The position numbers were made by a program, and so were the translations under genes. The notes below the pieces were generated by a model. It did not search any database and was not told the DNA's origin. It worked only from the letters and a program-made list of their open reading frames with translations. A stretch of 64,000 bases of DNA from Planctomycetaceae bacterium. Its GTDB lineage: Bacteria; Planctomycetota; Planctomycetia; Planctomycetales; Planctomycetaceae. The stretch is from positions 1-64,000 of the forward strand of contig JAGQPX010000012.1 of NCBI GenBank assembly GCA_020426505.1, given 5' to 3'. Below are positions 27,597-38,050 of the stretch, in pieces; the first letter of the stretch is position 1; each line of letters starts with the position of its first letter.

Positions 27597-30593
27597 ATGC
27601 CTGATTCACGGTTCCGAACGCTGATCTTGAACGTCGTTCCCATCATGGCGGCGTTCGTGGGAGTCGTCCATGCAGACCATCGGGACGATGTGACGTTCGA
27701 AGGGGACGTCCAGCCGCTGTTGAAGACGCACTGTATGCGTTGTCATAACGCAGACGAAATGGAATCCGGGGTCCGTGTCGACCATTTGGATGGGACGTTT
27801 CCGGATCGGACTCTTTCACTCTGGAAGGGAATTCGCAGGCAAATCGTCAATGAAGCCATGCCTCCTGAAGACGAGCCTCAACCGTCGGCCCAACAACGGA
27901 CGTTGCTCGCGGACTGGATTGAAGAGTCGATCGTCGAGGCAATGTCGCGGAAGAGAGAAAACAGCGGATCCGTGCGACGCCTGACTGTTTCGCAGTATCG
28001 CAATACGCTTGCCGACTTGCTGGGACTGAAGGAGGACCTGACCGGGATACTTCCACCCGACGGACTGTCGAAAGACGGCTTTGCGAATAATGGGCAGACG
28101 TTGCTGTTGTCGCCCCTGCTGGTCGAGTCCTATTTCGACATCGCCGAAAAGGCACTCAATCTGTGTATTGTCGACGAAGCGACTCCTCCGGTCATACAGA
28201 CATTTCGCATGGATTTGGGCGAGGCGATCAACGAGGAGCCATGCCCGGACGAATTGATTTTAGGGGCGAACAGCCTGTTGCTGGCCAATGAAGATTTCGT
28301 CGTCACGGAACTGTCACCGGAGAAGCCCTTCGACTTTGATCCCTTCGAAATGCAAAAAGAGTTCCGCTTTGTCGAAGGCTATCAGGGGAACGACACGGTC
28401 CGAGGGTGGCGCGAGTTTCATGGGATCTATCATGCCGTCTTCGCGTGCATGAGAGGCAATGAGGGATATCCGCAGGGAAGAGCATACGAAGTCATTCCCG
28501 AAGGGCTGTTGCTCCGCCCTGCAATCCCGAGTGAGGAGTTGTTCGGGGTCGAGAGCACCTACGGACCGCGAGCCAATTTCAAGGTGTCGCTCCGAGAACT
28601 GCCCGATCAGGGAAACTTTCGGGTTACTGTCAAAGCGGCCCGGTATGACGATGGCTTGTTGCTCGACGCCGGTGCGACAAGTCAGCCAGCAGATGTCGAA
28701 GGAGCAATCGTTGTCAATGGCCTCGATCAGCCGACATCAGTGACCATCGAGAGACCAGGGGTCTATCAGGCTGATGTCTATTTGGAGTCGCCTGAGGGAG
28801 CGGTCGTCGACCCAAACCAGCAGTCCACCGCAACGCCGCCTGTCGAGACGACGGAGAGCCTTTCGCTGAGACTTGGAACAAGACACTTTTCCGGAGCGCT
28901 CAATCAACCGGCTTTTGTCGTCGTTCGACTGCCGTCCGGAACACTCAACATCTCAGCCCAGTGTGCTGGCGAGGTAAAGCCCGCACGGATGGTACTTACT
29001 CCTTTGGATGCCAGTCACGATGTCGCCAAACGATTTGCTGCATTCGAGAAACGGTCGCCGCTGCTGGGCGTGCACCTTGGTCTCAGGCGGGATTGTGGGA
29101 GCACGTTGAACCCCGTCGGCGAAGCACAGGCGGTCACCAGCGAAGACGTGGCTGAGTACGTGTGTGACGGGGCGATCAACAACTTTCCCAGTCCGGACCA
29201 AGCGACCAACTTCAACTACTTGACAGGGTTCCGCGAGATCGGTGTGCGAAGCGAATTCACCGATGGCCGTGATATGCCTCGGCTGTTGATTCGCTCGATT
29301 GAGTTCGAAGGGCCGTACTACGAGCAATGGCCGCCGGCGACACATCGCCAGATCTTCATTGAATCAGACAAGCAGGACGACCCGGAAGGATATGCAAGCG
29401 ATATCATTCAGTCGTTTGCCTCACGAGCTTTCCGGAGGCCGATCACTGACGAGGAATTCGCTTCTCTACTGGAAGTGTGGCGAGCATCATTCGATCACTC
29501 ACACGACTTTCACATAAGCATCAAAGACACGTTGCTCGTTGTCCTGACCTCTCCCCAGTTTTTATTCCTGATCGAAGAGAGCGAAGGTCCGGAAGACGAA
29601 CCACTCAACTCGTACGAGCTGGCGTCGAAGCTGTCCTACTTTCTCTGGGACACTGCACCGGACAATCAGCTATTGGAACTGGCCGCAGGTGGCACGTTAC
29701 ACAGGTCGCTAGACGCCGAGATCTCGCGGATGATCGGTGACTCGAGGTTTCAGCAGTTCGAGGACCAGTTCGCATCGCAATGGTTGCAGCTCGACAAGTT
29801 CGATGTCGTGGAGATCGACCGCAGCCGATATCCGACATTGAGGCGTGACACGCGGACCCATCTGCGACGAGAGCCTGCACAAACCTTGGACTATCTGATC
29901 CAGCAAAACCTTCCCCTCCGGTGTCTGGTACAGTCGGACATCATTCTGGCGAACGACGTCGTGGCGAACTATTACGGCCTCGCAAACAGGACGGAAAGCG
30001 GGTTCGAGTTTGTTCCTGTGGAGCACCACAAAACGAACCTCGGTGGCATCCTTTCACAGGCGAGCATCCTGGCGGGACTCTCGGACGGTCGCGAGTCGAA
30101 CCCGGTGAAACGAGGTGCCTGGCTGGCGAGAAAGATCATCGCTGAGCCGCCCGACGATCCGCCGCCGAACGTCCCTCAGATCTCGAACGACGATCCGACT
30201 CTGACGCTTCGCGAAAAACTGGAGGTTCATCGAAATCAAAAAGGCTGCGTCAAGTGCCACGCAGGAATCGACCCGTGGGGACTGCCATTCGAGACGTTCG
30301 ACGCCGCTGGACTGTTCAAGGACGACGCCACTGTGGACGCCAGCTCGACGCTGCCTGACCAGACGGAGGTCCACGACTTGAACGAATTGAAAGCCTATTT
30401 GGCCGAAGATCGAATCGACCGCGTCGCCTTCAGCTTCCTCAAACATCTGGCCAGCTACGCCACCGGTCGCACGCTGACCTACTATGAAATGGCCCAGTTG
30501 GAGCAACAAGCCCTGTCTCTGCAATCGGAAGATTACCGCATGCAGGATTTGATCCGCTTTGTGATCAAGAGCGACATCTTTCTGAAGAAGTGA
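27597..30593 (+). CDS. PSCyt1-DUF1587-1595-1592-1588-1585 cytochrome
   Basis: A 998-residue exported protein of the second planctomycete cytochrome type. The ATG at 27597 gives a signal peptide ending near VVHA-DHR. Haem site 1 is Cys46-Met-Arg-Cys49-His50. DUF1587 follows ([18 protein letters not shown]), then beta-rich insert domains at about 270-500, DUF1595 ([19 protein letters not shown]), DUF1592 ([20 protein letters not shown]), DUF1588 ([17 protein letters not shown] with haem site 2, CVKCH, near residue 884) and DUF1585 at the end ([17 protein letters not shown]). This type is normally paired with a DUF1552 protein, which is the next gene (module E). Confidence 0.93.
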   Translation: MPDSRFRTLILNVVPIMAAFVGVVHADHRDDVTFEGDVQPLLKTHCMRCHNADEMESGVRVDHLDGTFPDRTLSLWKGIRRQIVNEAMPPEDEPQPSAQQRTLLADWIEESIVEAMSRKRENSGSVRRLTVSQYRNTLADLLGLKEDLTGILPPDGLSKDGFANNGQTLLLSPLLVESYFDIAEKALNLCIVDEATPPVIQTFRMDLGEAINEEPCPDELILGANSLLLANEDFVVTELSPEKPFDFDPFEMQKEFRFVEGYQGNDTVRGWREFHGIYHAVFACMRGNEGYPQGRAYEVIPEGLLLRPAIPSEELFGVESTYGPRANFKVSLRELPDQGNFRVTVKAARYDDGLLLDAGATSQPADVEGAIVVNGLDQPTSVTIERPGVYQADVYLESPEGAVVDPNQQSTATPPVETTESLSLRLGTRHFSGALNQPAFVVVRLPSGTLNISAQCAGEVKPARMVLTPLDASHDVAKRFAAFEKRSPLLGVHLGLRRDCGSTLNPVGEAQAVTSEDVAEYVCDGAINNFPSPDQATNFNYLTGFREIGVRSEFTDGRDMPRLLIRSIEFEGPYYEQWPPATHRQIFIESDKQDDPEGYASDIIQSFASRAFRRPITDEEFASLLEVWRASFDHSHDFHISIKDTLLVVLTSPQFLFLIEESEGPEDEPLNSYELASKLSYFLWDTAPDNQLLELAAGGTLHRSLDAEISRMIGDSRFQQFEDQFASQWLQLDKFDVVEIDRSRYPTLRRDTRTHLRREPAQTLDYLIQQNLPLRCLVQSDIILANDVVANYYGLANRTESGFEFVPVEHHKTNLGGILSQASILAGLSDGRESNPVKRGAWLARKIIAEPPDDPPPNVPQISNDDPTLTLREKLEVHRNQKGCVKCHAGIDPWGLPFETFDAAGLFKDDATVDASSTLPDQTEVHDLNELKAYLAEDRIDRVAFSFLKHLASYATGRTLTYYEMAQLEQQALSLQSEDYRMQDLIRFVIKSDIFLKK

Positions 30594-30770
30594 GTCGAGA
30601 CGATTGAGCCGTTTTCGTTGCTGTGTCGCACACAAAGCTGTGGGCACCTGCAAGTCTGCAGAGGCTTCGCTTTTTTTCAGACCGCTTCAGGGATTAGAAT
30701 CGGAGTTTCATCAGTGGAATTTTTTGCAGCCGCGTCAGACCTCTAGTGACTTCGTCGAATGGGACTGCTT

Positions 30771-32105
30771 ATGTCATTACGAAAGCTCGACCGCCGTGCT
30801 GTGCTCAAAGGAATCGCTGGGACGTCGCTGGCTCTCCCCGTCCTGGATGCCATGGGAGACGAAGTCGCCGATCAGGTGCCGCGACGTTTTTGCGCCCTGT
30901 ACACGTCCAATGGCATGTCGCTCCCAAAAACAGAACACGGCATCGACGAGTGGAGCTTCTTTCCTCAAACCGAGGGGAATGACTTTACCTTCGGCAAATC
31001 GACCGAGCCACTGAGTCCCTTCCGTCAACAACTCAGCTTCCTCGGCGGTTTGTATCACCCCAACGGGGCCAAAGCCGATCCGCACATCTGCTCTGACATG
31101 TGGCTGACCGGAGCGCCGCTCCACAATCCGAAGCCCGGCCAGTTCAATTCGGTCGGCCTCGATCAGGTCATTGCCAAACACACCAAGCAGCACTGCCGTC
31201 AGCCTTCGCTGGTGCTTTCGATTGACGCGGGTGTGGGCTTCCTCTCACGGACCGGGACGATTTCCTATGACTCCGAAGGCCGACCGATTCCCGCTGAGAA
31301 CAACCCCCGCAGGGTGTTTGATCGCTTGTTCCAGGGGGATCATGAGACGTTGTTGTCGCAGCGAGAGTCAATCCGTCGGCGGATCAAGCTGGTTGACGCG
31401 GTGCTCGACAACACCAGACAACTCAACAAGCGACTGGGGCGGTCCGACCGGCGGAAAATGGATGAGTATCTGGCATCGCTCAATGAAATCGAGTCGCGGC
31501 TGATTGCTTCCGAGAAATGGGCCGACATCCCGTTGAAGCAACAAAACCACTCCCACCTCAATCTCGATGTCACGAATGAAGGTGAGCCTCACGAGTACTA
31601 TCGCAACATGTTCGGCCTGATCGCCCTCGCATTCGACGCAGACATCACGCGATCGGTGGCGTTCATGCTGAATCGGGAAGACGGCATGGGAATCAGTGAC
31701 ACCTTCCCGTTGAAGCTCGGCTTGAGTCGCACTCACCACAACCTCTCACACGCAGGGGACAAGGAAGGGCAACTGCAGTTCGCCAAGTACGATCGATTTC
31801 TGTCAGAGCAGCTTGCACATTTCTTCGGCAGGCTGCAGGAGTACCAGGACACAAACAGCAGTGTCCTGGACAACACAATCGTGTTGTTCGGCAGCGGTGC
31901 GAGCACGACACATTGGCCCAGGAATCTTCCGACGTTGATCGCAGGCGGCGCAAACATGGGCCTGAAACACGGCACCCACTGGCGCAACGGCGACACGCGG
32001 ATGTCCAACGTCTACCTCAGCATTCTGCATTCCATGGGGATCGAGGAAAGCTCGTTCGCAGACAGCAACGGAGTGGTCCGCGATTCGATCTTTTCTTGTG
32101 TCTAA
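30771..32105 (+). CDS. DUF1552 protein, Tat-exported
   Basis: A 444-residue DUF1552 (HXXSHH family) protein. Residues 6-20 are a Tat motif, [18 protein letters not shown]. The eponymous histidine motif appears as [13 protein letters not shown] near residue 320. Other landmarks are [26 protein letters not shown] and [12 protein letters not shown]. An ATG 12 bases earlier (30759) is equally open. It lies 177 bases after the cytochrome gene of the same strand and completes module E. The family is related in fold to DUF1501; its activity is not known. Confidence 0.92.
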   Translation: MSLRKLDRRAVLKGIAGTSLALPVLDAMGDEVADQVPRRFCALYTSNGMSLPKTEHGIDEWSFFPQTEGNDFTFGKSTEPLSPFRQQLSFLGGLYHPNGAKADPHICSDMWLTGAPLHNPKPGQFNSVGLDQVIAKHTKQHCRQPSLVLSIDAGVGFLSRTGTISYDSEGRPIPAENNPRRVFDRLFQGDHETLLSQRESIRRRIKLVDAVLDNTRQLNKRLGRSDRRKMDEYLASLNEIESRLIASEKWADIPLKQQNHSHLNLDVTNEGEPHEYYRNMFGLIALAFDADITRSVAFMLNREDGMGISDTFPLKLGLSRTHHNLSHAGDKEGQLQFAKYDRFLSEQLAHFFGRLQEYQDTNSSVLDNTIVLFGSGASTTHWPRNLPTLIAGGANMGLKHGTHWRNGDTRMSNVYLSILHSMGIEESSFADSNGVVRDSIFSCV

Positions 32106-32210
32106 GCCCTGACGTATGGCAGCAAATCACAGTAAAGAGGTCTCTAGGATTTGCGAGAATTACGTCCGACCTGTCAGAGTCAGGTGCTCACCAACGTCAC
32201 ATCTTGATCG

Positions 32211-32906
32211 ATGCCAAAATCTCCACACCTGGACGTACTTCGCATCCTCAGAAAGTCGGATACCGACCTCGAGCGTGGAGATCAACGAGGCCCGTGATGA
32301 ACATGTGGCACTTGATATGGATGACACTTCCCCCCCGGTGTTGCGCCGGGACGTGGTGATCGGATCTGTCAGGTACTGCGCAAGTTCGGCGTCGAGCCAC
32401 AGACGGCAGTTGCGCTTGTCAATGACGGTGCGGACGGCATGACTCCGTCCGCCACGGACGCCACCCTCATCGACGCGGTTCGGTCGCTTGACGCGGGATC
32501 TGGTGATGTGGACATCGGTTGGCGAGCGAGTGCTGGAGAAGCGAGCCTTGTGGTCGGGCCCTTCACGCTCGAACATCGGAGGGGGTTCGTGTTGCAGTTT
32601 CAGCAAAGTGATTTTGCCGAACTCGATAGTGCCATTCGCGGAGGTCGACTACTCGACCTGATTGCAGCCGTCCAAAAGATTTGCGGTGCACAGGAGGTCA
32701 TCTGGGCACGCGACATGAACGTCGGTGGTCTCATTGGGATGCTTGAGGCGGACGGTGGGAAGCTTGATCCTGGTGGCCTCGATCATATCGCGGCAGTCGC
32801 ACTGGTGGGTGACGAGCTGACAGACGTCATGGAGATTGTCGGTTCACCCATCATGGCCGGGGGCCTGTCATTCGTGGCACGTCGCTGGGTGATTCCCAAC
32901 GGGTAA
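32211..32906 (+). pseudogene. Frameshifted gene of unknown family
   Basis: Three pieces read like one protein but lie in different frames. An ATG at 32211 encodes MPKSPHLDVLRILRKSDTD, then stops at 32295. The next frame continues with EINEARDEHVALDMDDTSPP, then VLRRDVV. From about 32355 the first frame returns with DRICQVLRKFGVEPQTAVAL, then VNDGADG and 155 further codons to the stop at 32906. Two compensating single-base shifts, near 32270-32295 and 32355-32367, would restore a protein of roughly 230 residues. The 3' part alone (ATG 32439) is open and has a plausible alpha/beta pattern (AAVQKICGAQEVIWARDMNV). No family is recognised. Confidence 0.5.
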
Positions 32907-33007
32907 TGGGATACCGAAAGATGCCGTGGCGATGCAGGTTCTTTCGGTCGTTTTGCCTCAAGAGTTCGACACCCGCTCGGCGTGTGGTGAGACGCGGGTG
33001 ACGAAGG

Positions 33008-33232
33008 ATGGGTCATACAGTGCGTCTCTGGGTTACGGCTGGTCCCGCTCACCGTTTGGCAACCTGGACGGTGGCCGGAGTAGCGACGTCGTTGGCGGGC
33101 AGCTTCCACAAGCAGGCATACCGTGATTCGGTGACGGACAATCAGTTGAGAGAGGAGCTGGCAACCCTGGGTGGCAACCACAAGAATGCCCTGCTCAACT
33201 CACTCGTCATTACGCCGGTTCTCCCCTTGTGA
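33008..33232 (+). CDS. Possible small hypothetical protein
   Basis: A 74-codon frame. The ATG at 33008 has GAAGG directly against it, which is too close; a GTG at 33020 has AAGGA at eleven bases and may be the true start. The product VRLWVTAGPAHRLATWTVAG, then VATSLAGSFHKQAYRDSV, could hold one weak membrane segment followed by a charged helix (NQLREELATLGGNHKNALL). It overlaps the end of an antisense ORF. Codon use is compatible with coding but the frame could also be chance. Confidence 0.3.
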   Translation: MGHTVRLWVTAGPAHRLATWTVAGVATSLAGSFHKQAYRDSVTDNQLREELATLGGNHKNALLNSLVITPVLPL

Positions 33233-33448
33233 AGTATCGATGCATCGCGTGAATTGACGTGATCCGAAATACGACTCCATTGATGAGATTCGAATGCCTG
33301 CCTCACGGAACCTTCTAACGAGTCGTCGAATGTAATAGGCATTGGTGAACGTGTCGAATTCACACGTATCGAACACTCGCACCGAACGTGCCGACTTTCT
33401 GCTGGAGGGTTGATACTCGTGGATCATCGGGGGATACTTCAAGGACAC
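33200..33448 (-). CDS. Possible small hypothetical protein
   Basis: An 82-codon frame starting at GTG 33448 (ATG at 33427 is an alternative). The product is basic and includes VRVFDTCEFDTFTNAYYIRR and LVRRFREAGIRISSMESYFG, which look protein-like. No ribosome binding site is clear and no family is recognised. It overlaps the plus-strand ORF 33008-33232 by 33 bases at its 3' end. It may be a gene fragment. Confidence 0.3.
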   Translation of the reverse strand: MSLKYPPMIHEYQPSSRKSARSVRVFDTCEFDTFTNAYYIRRLVRRFREAGIRISSMESYFGSRQFTRCIDTSQGENRRNDE

Positions 33449-33590
33449 GTCAGGGGTTCGTCAGGATACCGAGGGGGCCACGCATTCCACGTTAAGAGTC
33501 CTTCGTTGTTCTGCAGTCGTCGCTTCGAAGTCGGGCCGAATTATTTGAATCGCCTCACAAGTTCTCACCAATTCGGGGAACCGACGACTC

Positions 33591-36500
33591 ATGTCGCATC
33601 GCATTCTTGCCACTTGGCTGGCTCGGCTCAACAACTCTCACCACCGAGTGCGAAGTCGATCCCGGCAACCTATGGCGTCGCGGGAAGGCATCGAACGGCT
33701 TGAGCAACGGGCATTGTTGTCTGCCGGCTGGAATTACTCGCTGGATGGCACCGGCGGTGCTGTCGCGAGTGACGCGTTCACGGTGCTGGGAGAACAGCAA
33801 TCAGTCGACTCGACGCAGTTACAGAATGGACTGACGTCGGCTGGAGAGTTTGAAAGCGGCCCCTCAGCAGCACTGGTCAATAACACGGCGAGAGGCACGA
33901 TCGTCGTCAGTGAGTTCATCCATCCGCTGGAGGATTGGCCGACGCCACATGCACACTCGTCGACGATCGTTGAGCTGAGTGATGGAAGTCTGGTCTCCTC
34001 CTGGTTTGGTGGAACGGCAGAAAAGAACCCCGATACGGGAATCTGGGTTTCACGATTTGATGGACTGCAATGGTCAACTCCCGTGGAGGTGGCAACCGGT
34101 GCGGAAGACGAAGATCAGGACTACGCGGTGTGGAACCCGGTCCTCTTCGAGTCGGCCGATGGTGTGCTTCATCTCTTCTACAAGGTTGGTCCCACACCGC
34201 GAACATGGTGGGGAAGGCAGATGACATCGACCGATGGCGGCGAGACATGGAGCGCCTCGGTTCGCCTGCCGGATCCCATTCTTGGGCCGATCAAGAACCC
34301 TCCCGTTCAACTGGCCAATGGGACAATCATCAGTCCCAGTAGCACGGAGTCGGACGAACCGGTTCCCGTCTGGCAGGTGCATTTTGAAATCTCGAATGAC
34401 AACGGCCAGACCTGGCAGAAAGTCGGCCCGGTTGCCAGCAATGGGTTCAATGCCATTCAGCCTACGATTCTTGTCCATCCAGATGGTCGCCTGCAGGCGC
34501 TTTGCCGCTCTCAGCAGGACGTCATCGTGGAGACCTGGTCGAACGACAATGGTCAGACCTGGTCACCGCTTGCTGCAACCTCGCTGCCGAATCCAAGTGC
34601 GGGGATTGACGGGACCACGCTGTCCGACGGTCGATTTGCACTCGCCTACAATCCGACAACGACAGGTCGCACGCCACTGGTCGTCGCGCTGTCCCACGAT
34701 GGTGTCAACTGGGACGAAATCACTGTGCTTGAAGATACGCCCGGTCAATTCTCCTATCCAACATTGATTCAGACCGATGATGGACGACTGCACGTGACCT
34801 ACTCATGGAAGATCGAAGCGATTCGCCATGCAGTCATCGAGTTGGAAAACGAATTCGTGGTGAATACGAGTGAGGATTCCGTCGATGTGAATCCCGGGGA
34901 TGGGGTCGCAGAAGATGCGTTAGGACGCACGAGCGTGCGGGCTGCAATCATGGAGGCCAATGCGCTCGACGGTCGAGAAACGATTCTGCTTGCACCCGAC
35001 GCTTACACACTTTCCCTGACAGGCGCTGAGTCGGAAGGCACCAACGATCTGGATATCACCGGTAAGGTGGCGCTCGTGGCGACCGGTGGTGGGTTGACCA
35101 CGATTGACGCTGACGGAATCGACCGCGTGTTGCAAGTGTCGGCCTCCGGTACTCTTCTGGTCGATGGCATCGGCATCACGGGCGGAAACACGTCCGGTTC
35201 GGGCGGCGGCATCTTCAACGACGGAGGGACAGTCCGGCTGGTCAATACGACCGTCTTCTCGAATACCGCCGCGAATGGCGGCGGCATCGCCAATACTGGG
35301 GCGATCTCGATAGACAACAGCACCATTTCCGGAAACACCGGAGGAGGCATTGAGAATGCGAGCGGCGGGGCGCTGGCGCTCTCCCGCAGCACCGTCGCCG
35401 ACAACACGGACGATGCCGCAGCCGGGGTCGACAACGCCGGCAACACCCTGCTGAACAACACGATTGTCGCGGGGAACACGGGCACAGCGGAGAACACCGA
35501 CCTTGCCGGGTCCTTCGTGTCGAATGGATTCAATGTCATCGGTAAGGCTGGCGCTGGGGTGACTGGCCTGAATTCCAGCGATATTGTCGGCACGACGGGA
35601 GTCCCGATCGACCCGAAGCTTGCTCCGCTGGCAAACAACGGCGGAACGACGCTCACCCACGCGTTGAAGCCGGGCAGCGTGGCCATTGACGCTGGTGCAA
35701 ACAACATCGCCGACCTGTCGGGGAATGGCAACACGGCGTCAGTCGTTGGTGATGTGACCGCCGGTGAAGGCGTGCTCGGACTGGGGGCGAACTTCCCCGG
35801 GGGAGTCGGCAACACGGCGGACGACTACATCGCCGTCGACTTGGCTCAAATCTCTCCGAGTGAGATTCCGACGACCGGGATGACCGTCGCCGCCTGGGTG
35901 AAGGTTGAAGATACCGGAAACACCCATGAGGTCTTTGCCAGCCAGACTGGCGCCGGAGAATTCATCACGCACGTCGAACTGCGGAACGACAATACTGTCC
36001 GCTTTACGCTACGTGACAACTCGGGCGATGATATCATCAACTTCATCGGCAGCAGCTTTTCGTTCGATACGTGGTTCCACATCGCAGCGACCTATGATCA
36101 GACCGCCGATGAAGTCCTCGTCTACATCAATGGCAGTCCTGTCTTCAGCGGACCGTCGACACTCAACGCAGCGATCGGCAGTGACTGGGGTCTTGGAGCC
36201 CGCATCGGTTCGACAACGAACAACGCGCGACCGTTCACCGGACAGATGGACGAGTTCTATCTCTACACGCGGGCGCTGAGCAGTGCAGAGATTGGCACGC
36301 TTGCCACCATTCCAGCCATCCCCACCGGGACACCGCAAGTCGCAGGTGGCCTGTCCATGTACTATTCGTTTGACGACATCATCGCCAGCCCCACCGACCA
36401 ACGCGGAGCCGGATTCCCCCGAGTGGTTCACGGAGCAATCGATGTTGGCGCTATCGAGATGACCCGAACAAAGGTCATCGACGATGGCGATCCCGGTTTT

Positions 36501-37751
36501 GCAATTGAGAGTGGGTCGTGGGGGAGCGGGACTGCAGGGGCGTTAGGGGATAACCGGAATGCTTCGCAGTTCAATGGGAGCAAGGTGGCCAGTTGGACGT
36601 TTGATGGGTTGACGCCGGGGGTTTATCGGGTGTCGGCGACGTGGGCGGCCAGTCCGGTGCGGGCGACGGATGCGCCGTTTACCGTGTTTGATGGTGCGAA
36701 TCCACTGGCGACCGTGGATGTGAATCAGCAGCTCGCGCCGAGTGGTGTGCCCGGTGTGAATAACCTCGGCGTGTCTTGGCAGGACCTCGGCAACGACCTG
36801 TTCCGCATCACGAGCAGCACGCTCAAGGTCGAGCTCTCCAACGATGCAAACGGCTACGTGATGGCGGACGCAGTGCGGATCGAACGCATTGGCGAGTTGC
36901 CTCCGCCACCGGTGATTGTGGATGACGGCGACCCGGGCTTCGCGATCGAGAGCGGGGCGTGGGGAACCGGAAACGCAGGTGCGGGGGGCGACAACCGCAA
37001 CGCCTCGATCTTCGGCGGGACAAAGGTCGCCCGCTGGTCGTTCGACAACCTCACGCCGGGCGTCTACCGCGTGTCGACGACGTGGGTCCCCAGCGCGGCT
37101 CGGGCGACCGATGCGCCCTTCACCCTCTTCGACGGCTTCACCCCGATCACCACGGTTGATGTCAATCAGCAACTGGCCCCGAGCGGTAGTCCCGACCTGA
37201 ACGACCTCGGCGTCCCCTGGCAGGACCTCGCCGGCAACTTCCAGGTCACGGGCGACAAGCTGTTCGTCAAGCTGACCAACATCGCCAACGGCTACGTGAT
37301 GGCCGACGCGATTCGCATTGAGCGGGTGGCCGACTTCCCACAGGTCATCGACGACGGAGACGCCGGGTTTGCGATCGAAAGCGGCTCATGGGGAACAGGC
37401 AACGCCGGTGCCTTCGGAGACAACCGCAACGCCTCGATCTGGAACGGCAACAAAGTCGCCAGCTGGACCTTCACCGGCCTGACGGCTGGGACCTACCGCG
37501 TCTCCGCCACGTGGGCCGCCAGCCTCTCCCGCGCAACGGACGCGCCCTACACGATCTTCGACGGTGCCACCTCCCTCACCACGATCGACGTCAACCAGCA
37601 ACAAGCCCCCGACGACTTCACCGAAGGCGGCATCAACTGGGAAGACCTGACGACGGTCCTGATCACGGGCGACACCCTGGTGGTCCAACTCTCCAACGAC
37701 GCCAACAACTACGTCATGGCGGACGCCATCCGCATCCAGCGAGTGTCATAA
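33591..37751 (+). CDS. Giant surface protein: sialidase-like propeller, anchor-Q/LamG, three C-terminal repeats
   Basis: A 1386-residue extracellular protein. Its N terminus carries GIERLEQRALLSAGWN (about residues 33-48), the signature of large planctomycete surface proteins. Residues 100-425 form a BNR/sialidase-like propeller with Asp-box motifs STDGGETW and SNDNGQTW (twice). Residues 430-700 are a choice-of-anchor Q beta-helix domain (TSVRAAIMEANAL, GGGIFNDGG). A LamG domain (about 706-932, MTVAAWVKVEDTGNTHEVFA) interrupts the anchor-Q ending, whose SPTDQRGAGFPRVVHGAIDV tail reappears at 933. Three repeats of about 140 residues with a golvesin-like pattern (IDDGDPGFAIESGSWG ... YVMADAVRIER) finish the protein. 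It is probably a carbohydrate-directed adhesin or enzyme. Confidence 0.88.
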   Translation: MSHRILATWLARLNNSHHRVRSRSRQPMASREGIERLEQRALLSAGWNYSLDGTGGAVASDAFTVLGEQQSVDSTQLQNGLTSAGEFESGPSAALVNNTARGTIVVSEFIHPLEDWPTPHAHSSTIVELSDGSLVSSWFGGTAEKNPDTGIWVSRFDGLQWSTPVEVATGAEDEDQDYAVWNPVLFESADGVLHLFYKVGPTPRTWWGRQMTSTDGGETWSASVRLPDPILGPIKNPPVQLANGTIISPSSTESDEPVPVWQVHFEISNDNGQTWQKVGPVASNGFNAIQPTILVHPDGRLQALCRSQQDVIVETWSNDNGQTWSPLAATSLPNPSAGIDGTTLSDGRFALAYNPTTTGRTPLVVALSHDGVNWDEITVLEDTPGQFSYPTLIQTDDGRLHVTYSWKIEAIRHAVIELENEFVVNTSEDSVDVNPGDGVAEDALGRTSVRAAIMEANALDGRETILLAPDAYTLSLTGAESEGTNDLDITGKVALVATGGGLTTIDADGIDRVLQVSASGTLLVDGIGITGGNTSGSGGGIFNDGGTVRLVNTTVFSNTAANGGGIANTGAISIDNSTISGNTGGGIENASGGALALSRSTVADNTDDAAAGVDNAGNTLLNNTIVAGNTGTAENTDLAGSFVSNGFNVIGKAGAGVTGLNSSDIVGTTGVPIDPKLAPLANNGGTTLTHALKPGSVAIDAGANNIADLSGNGNTASVVGDVTAGEGVLGLGANFPGGVGNTADDYIAVDLAQISPSEIPTTGMTVAAWVKVEDTGNTHEVFASQTGAGEFITHVELRNDNTVRFTLRDNSGDDIINFIGSSFSFDTWFHIAATYDQTADEVLVYINGSPVFSGPSTLNAAIGSDWGLGARIGSTTNNARPFTGQMDEFYLYTRALSSAEIGTLATIPAIPTGTPQVAGGLSMYYSFDDIIASPTDQRGAGFPRVVHGAIDVGAIEMTRTKVIDDGDPGFAIESGSWGSGTAGALGDNRNASQFNGSKVASWTFDGLTPGVYRVSATWAASPVRATDAPFTVFDGANPLATVDVNQQLAPSGVPGVNNLGVSWQDLGNDLFRITSSTLKVELSNDANGYVMADAVRIERIGELPPPPVIVDDGDPGFAIESGAWGTGNAGAGGDNRNASIFGGTKVARWSFDNLTPGVYRVSTTWVPSAARATDAPFTLFDGFTPITTVDVNQQLAPSGSPDLNDLGVPWQDLAGNFQVTGDKLFVKLTNIANGYVMADAIRIERVADFPQVIDDGDAGFAIESGSWGTGNAGAFGDNRNASIWNGNKVASWTFTGLTAGTYRVSATWAASLSRATDAPYTIFDGATSLTTIDVNQQQAPDDFTEGGINWEDLTTVLITGDTLVVQLSNDANNYVMADAIRIQRVS
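36474..37748 (+). repeat. Three tandem repeats encoding the C-terminal domains
   Basis: Repeat units run 36474-36896, 36912-37334 and 37344-37748, each starting at codons for V-I-(V)-D-D-G-D. The proteins are highly alike (WGTGNAGAGGDNRNASIFGG against WGTGNAGAFGDNRNASIWNG). At the DNA level the first half of unit 1 is rich in G- and T-ended codons (ggg, gtg, ttg), whereas units 2 and 3 use mainly C-ended codons. Confidence 0.85.
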
Positions 37752-38050
37752 CGAGATCCGTCGCGTAATCCGAGAGGCCTTACATCAGAGTAGCCTCCTC
37801 ACCGCAACGAGCATCGACCACCGAGTGGTCAGCCACGTCAACGCCTGACGTGTCCTCAGGTGTAGACAAGTGAATACGGCGCGCCTCCGATCACGCAGCC
37901 TGCGTCACTTACGAGAGATGTCGCTGTTAAAAGTGGATAGTGAGTCGACTTTGACTGCACGCTCATACATACTCACCCAGAGTCCCGTGAGTGCAATAGA
38001 CACGGCCATCGTTGAAAGTGAAGTAATACATATTGTGGGTGCTGGCCTCT

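Larger units (their letters stand above)
32907..33590. other. Poorly coding stretch before the giant surface-protein gene
   Basis: Apart from the two low-confidence ORFs listed separately (33008-33232 on the plus strand, 33200-33448 on the minus strand) I see no genes, repeats or strong hairpins. The last 140 bases presumably contain the promoter of the 1386-residue protein. Confidence 0.5.

Noticed and set aside
32116-32442. 108-codon ORF across the pseudogene region
   Set aside because: Only its second half looks coding, and that half joins better to the frameshifted gene than to its own ATG.
35163-35480. Glycine/asparagine-rich repeats in the giant surface protein as a CRISPR-like array
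   Set aside because: The periodicity is that of beta-helix codons; there are no conserved repeats with unique spacers. No CRISPR array was seen anywhere in the window.
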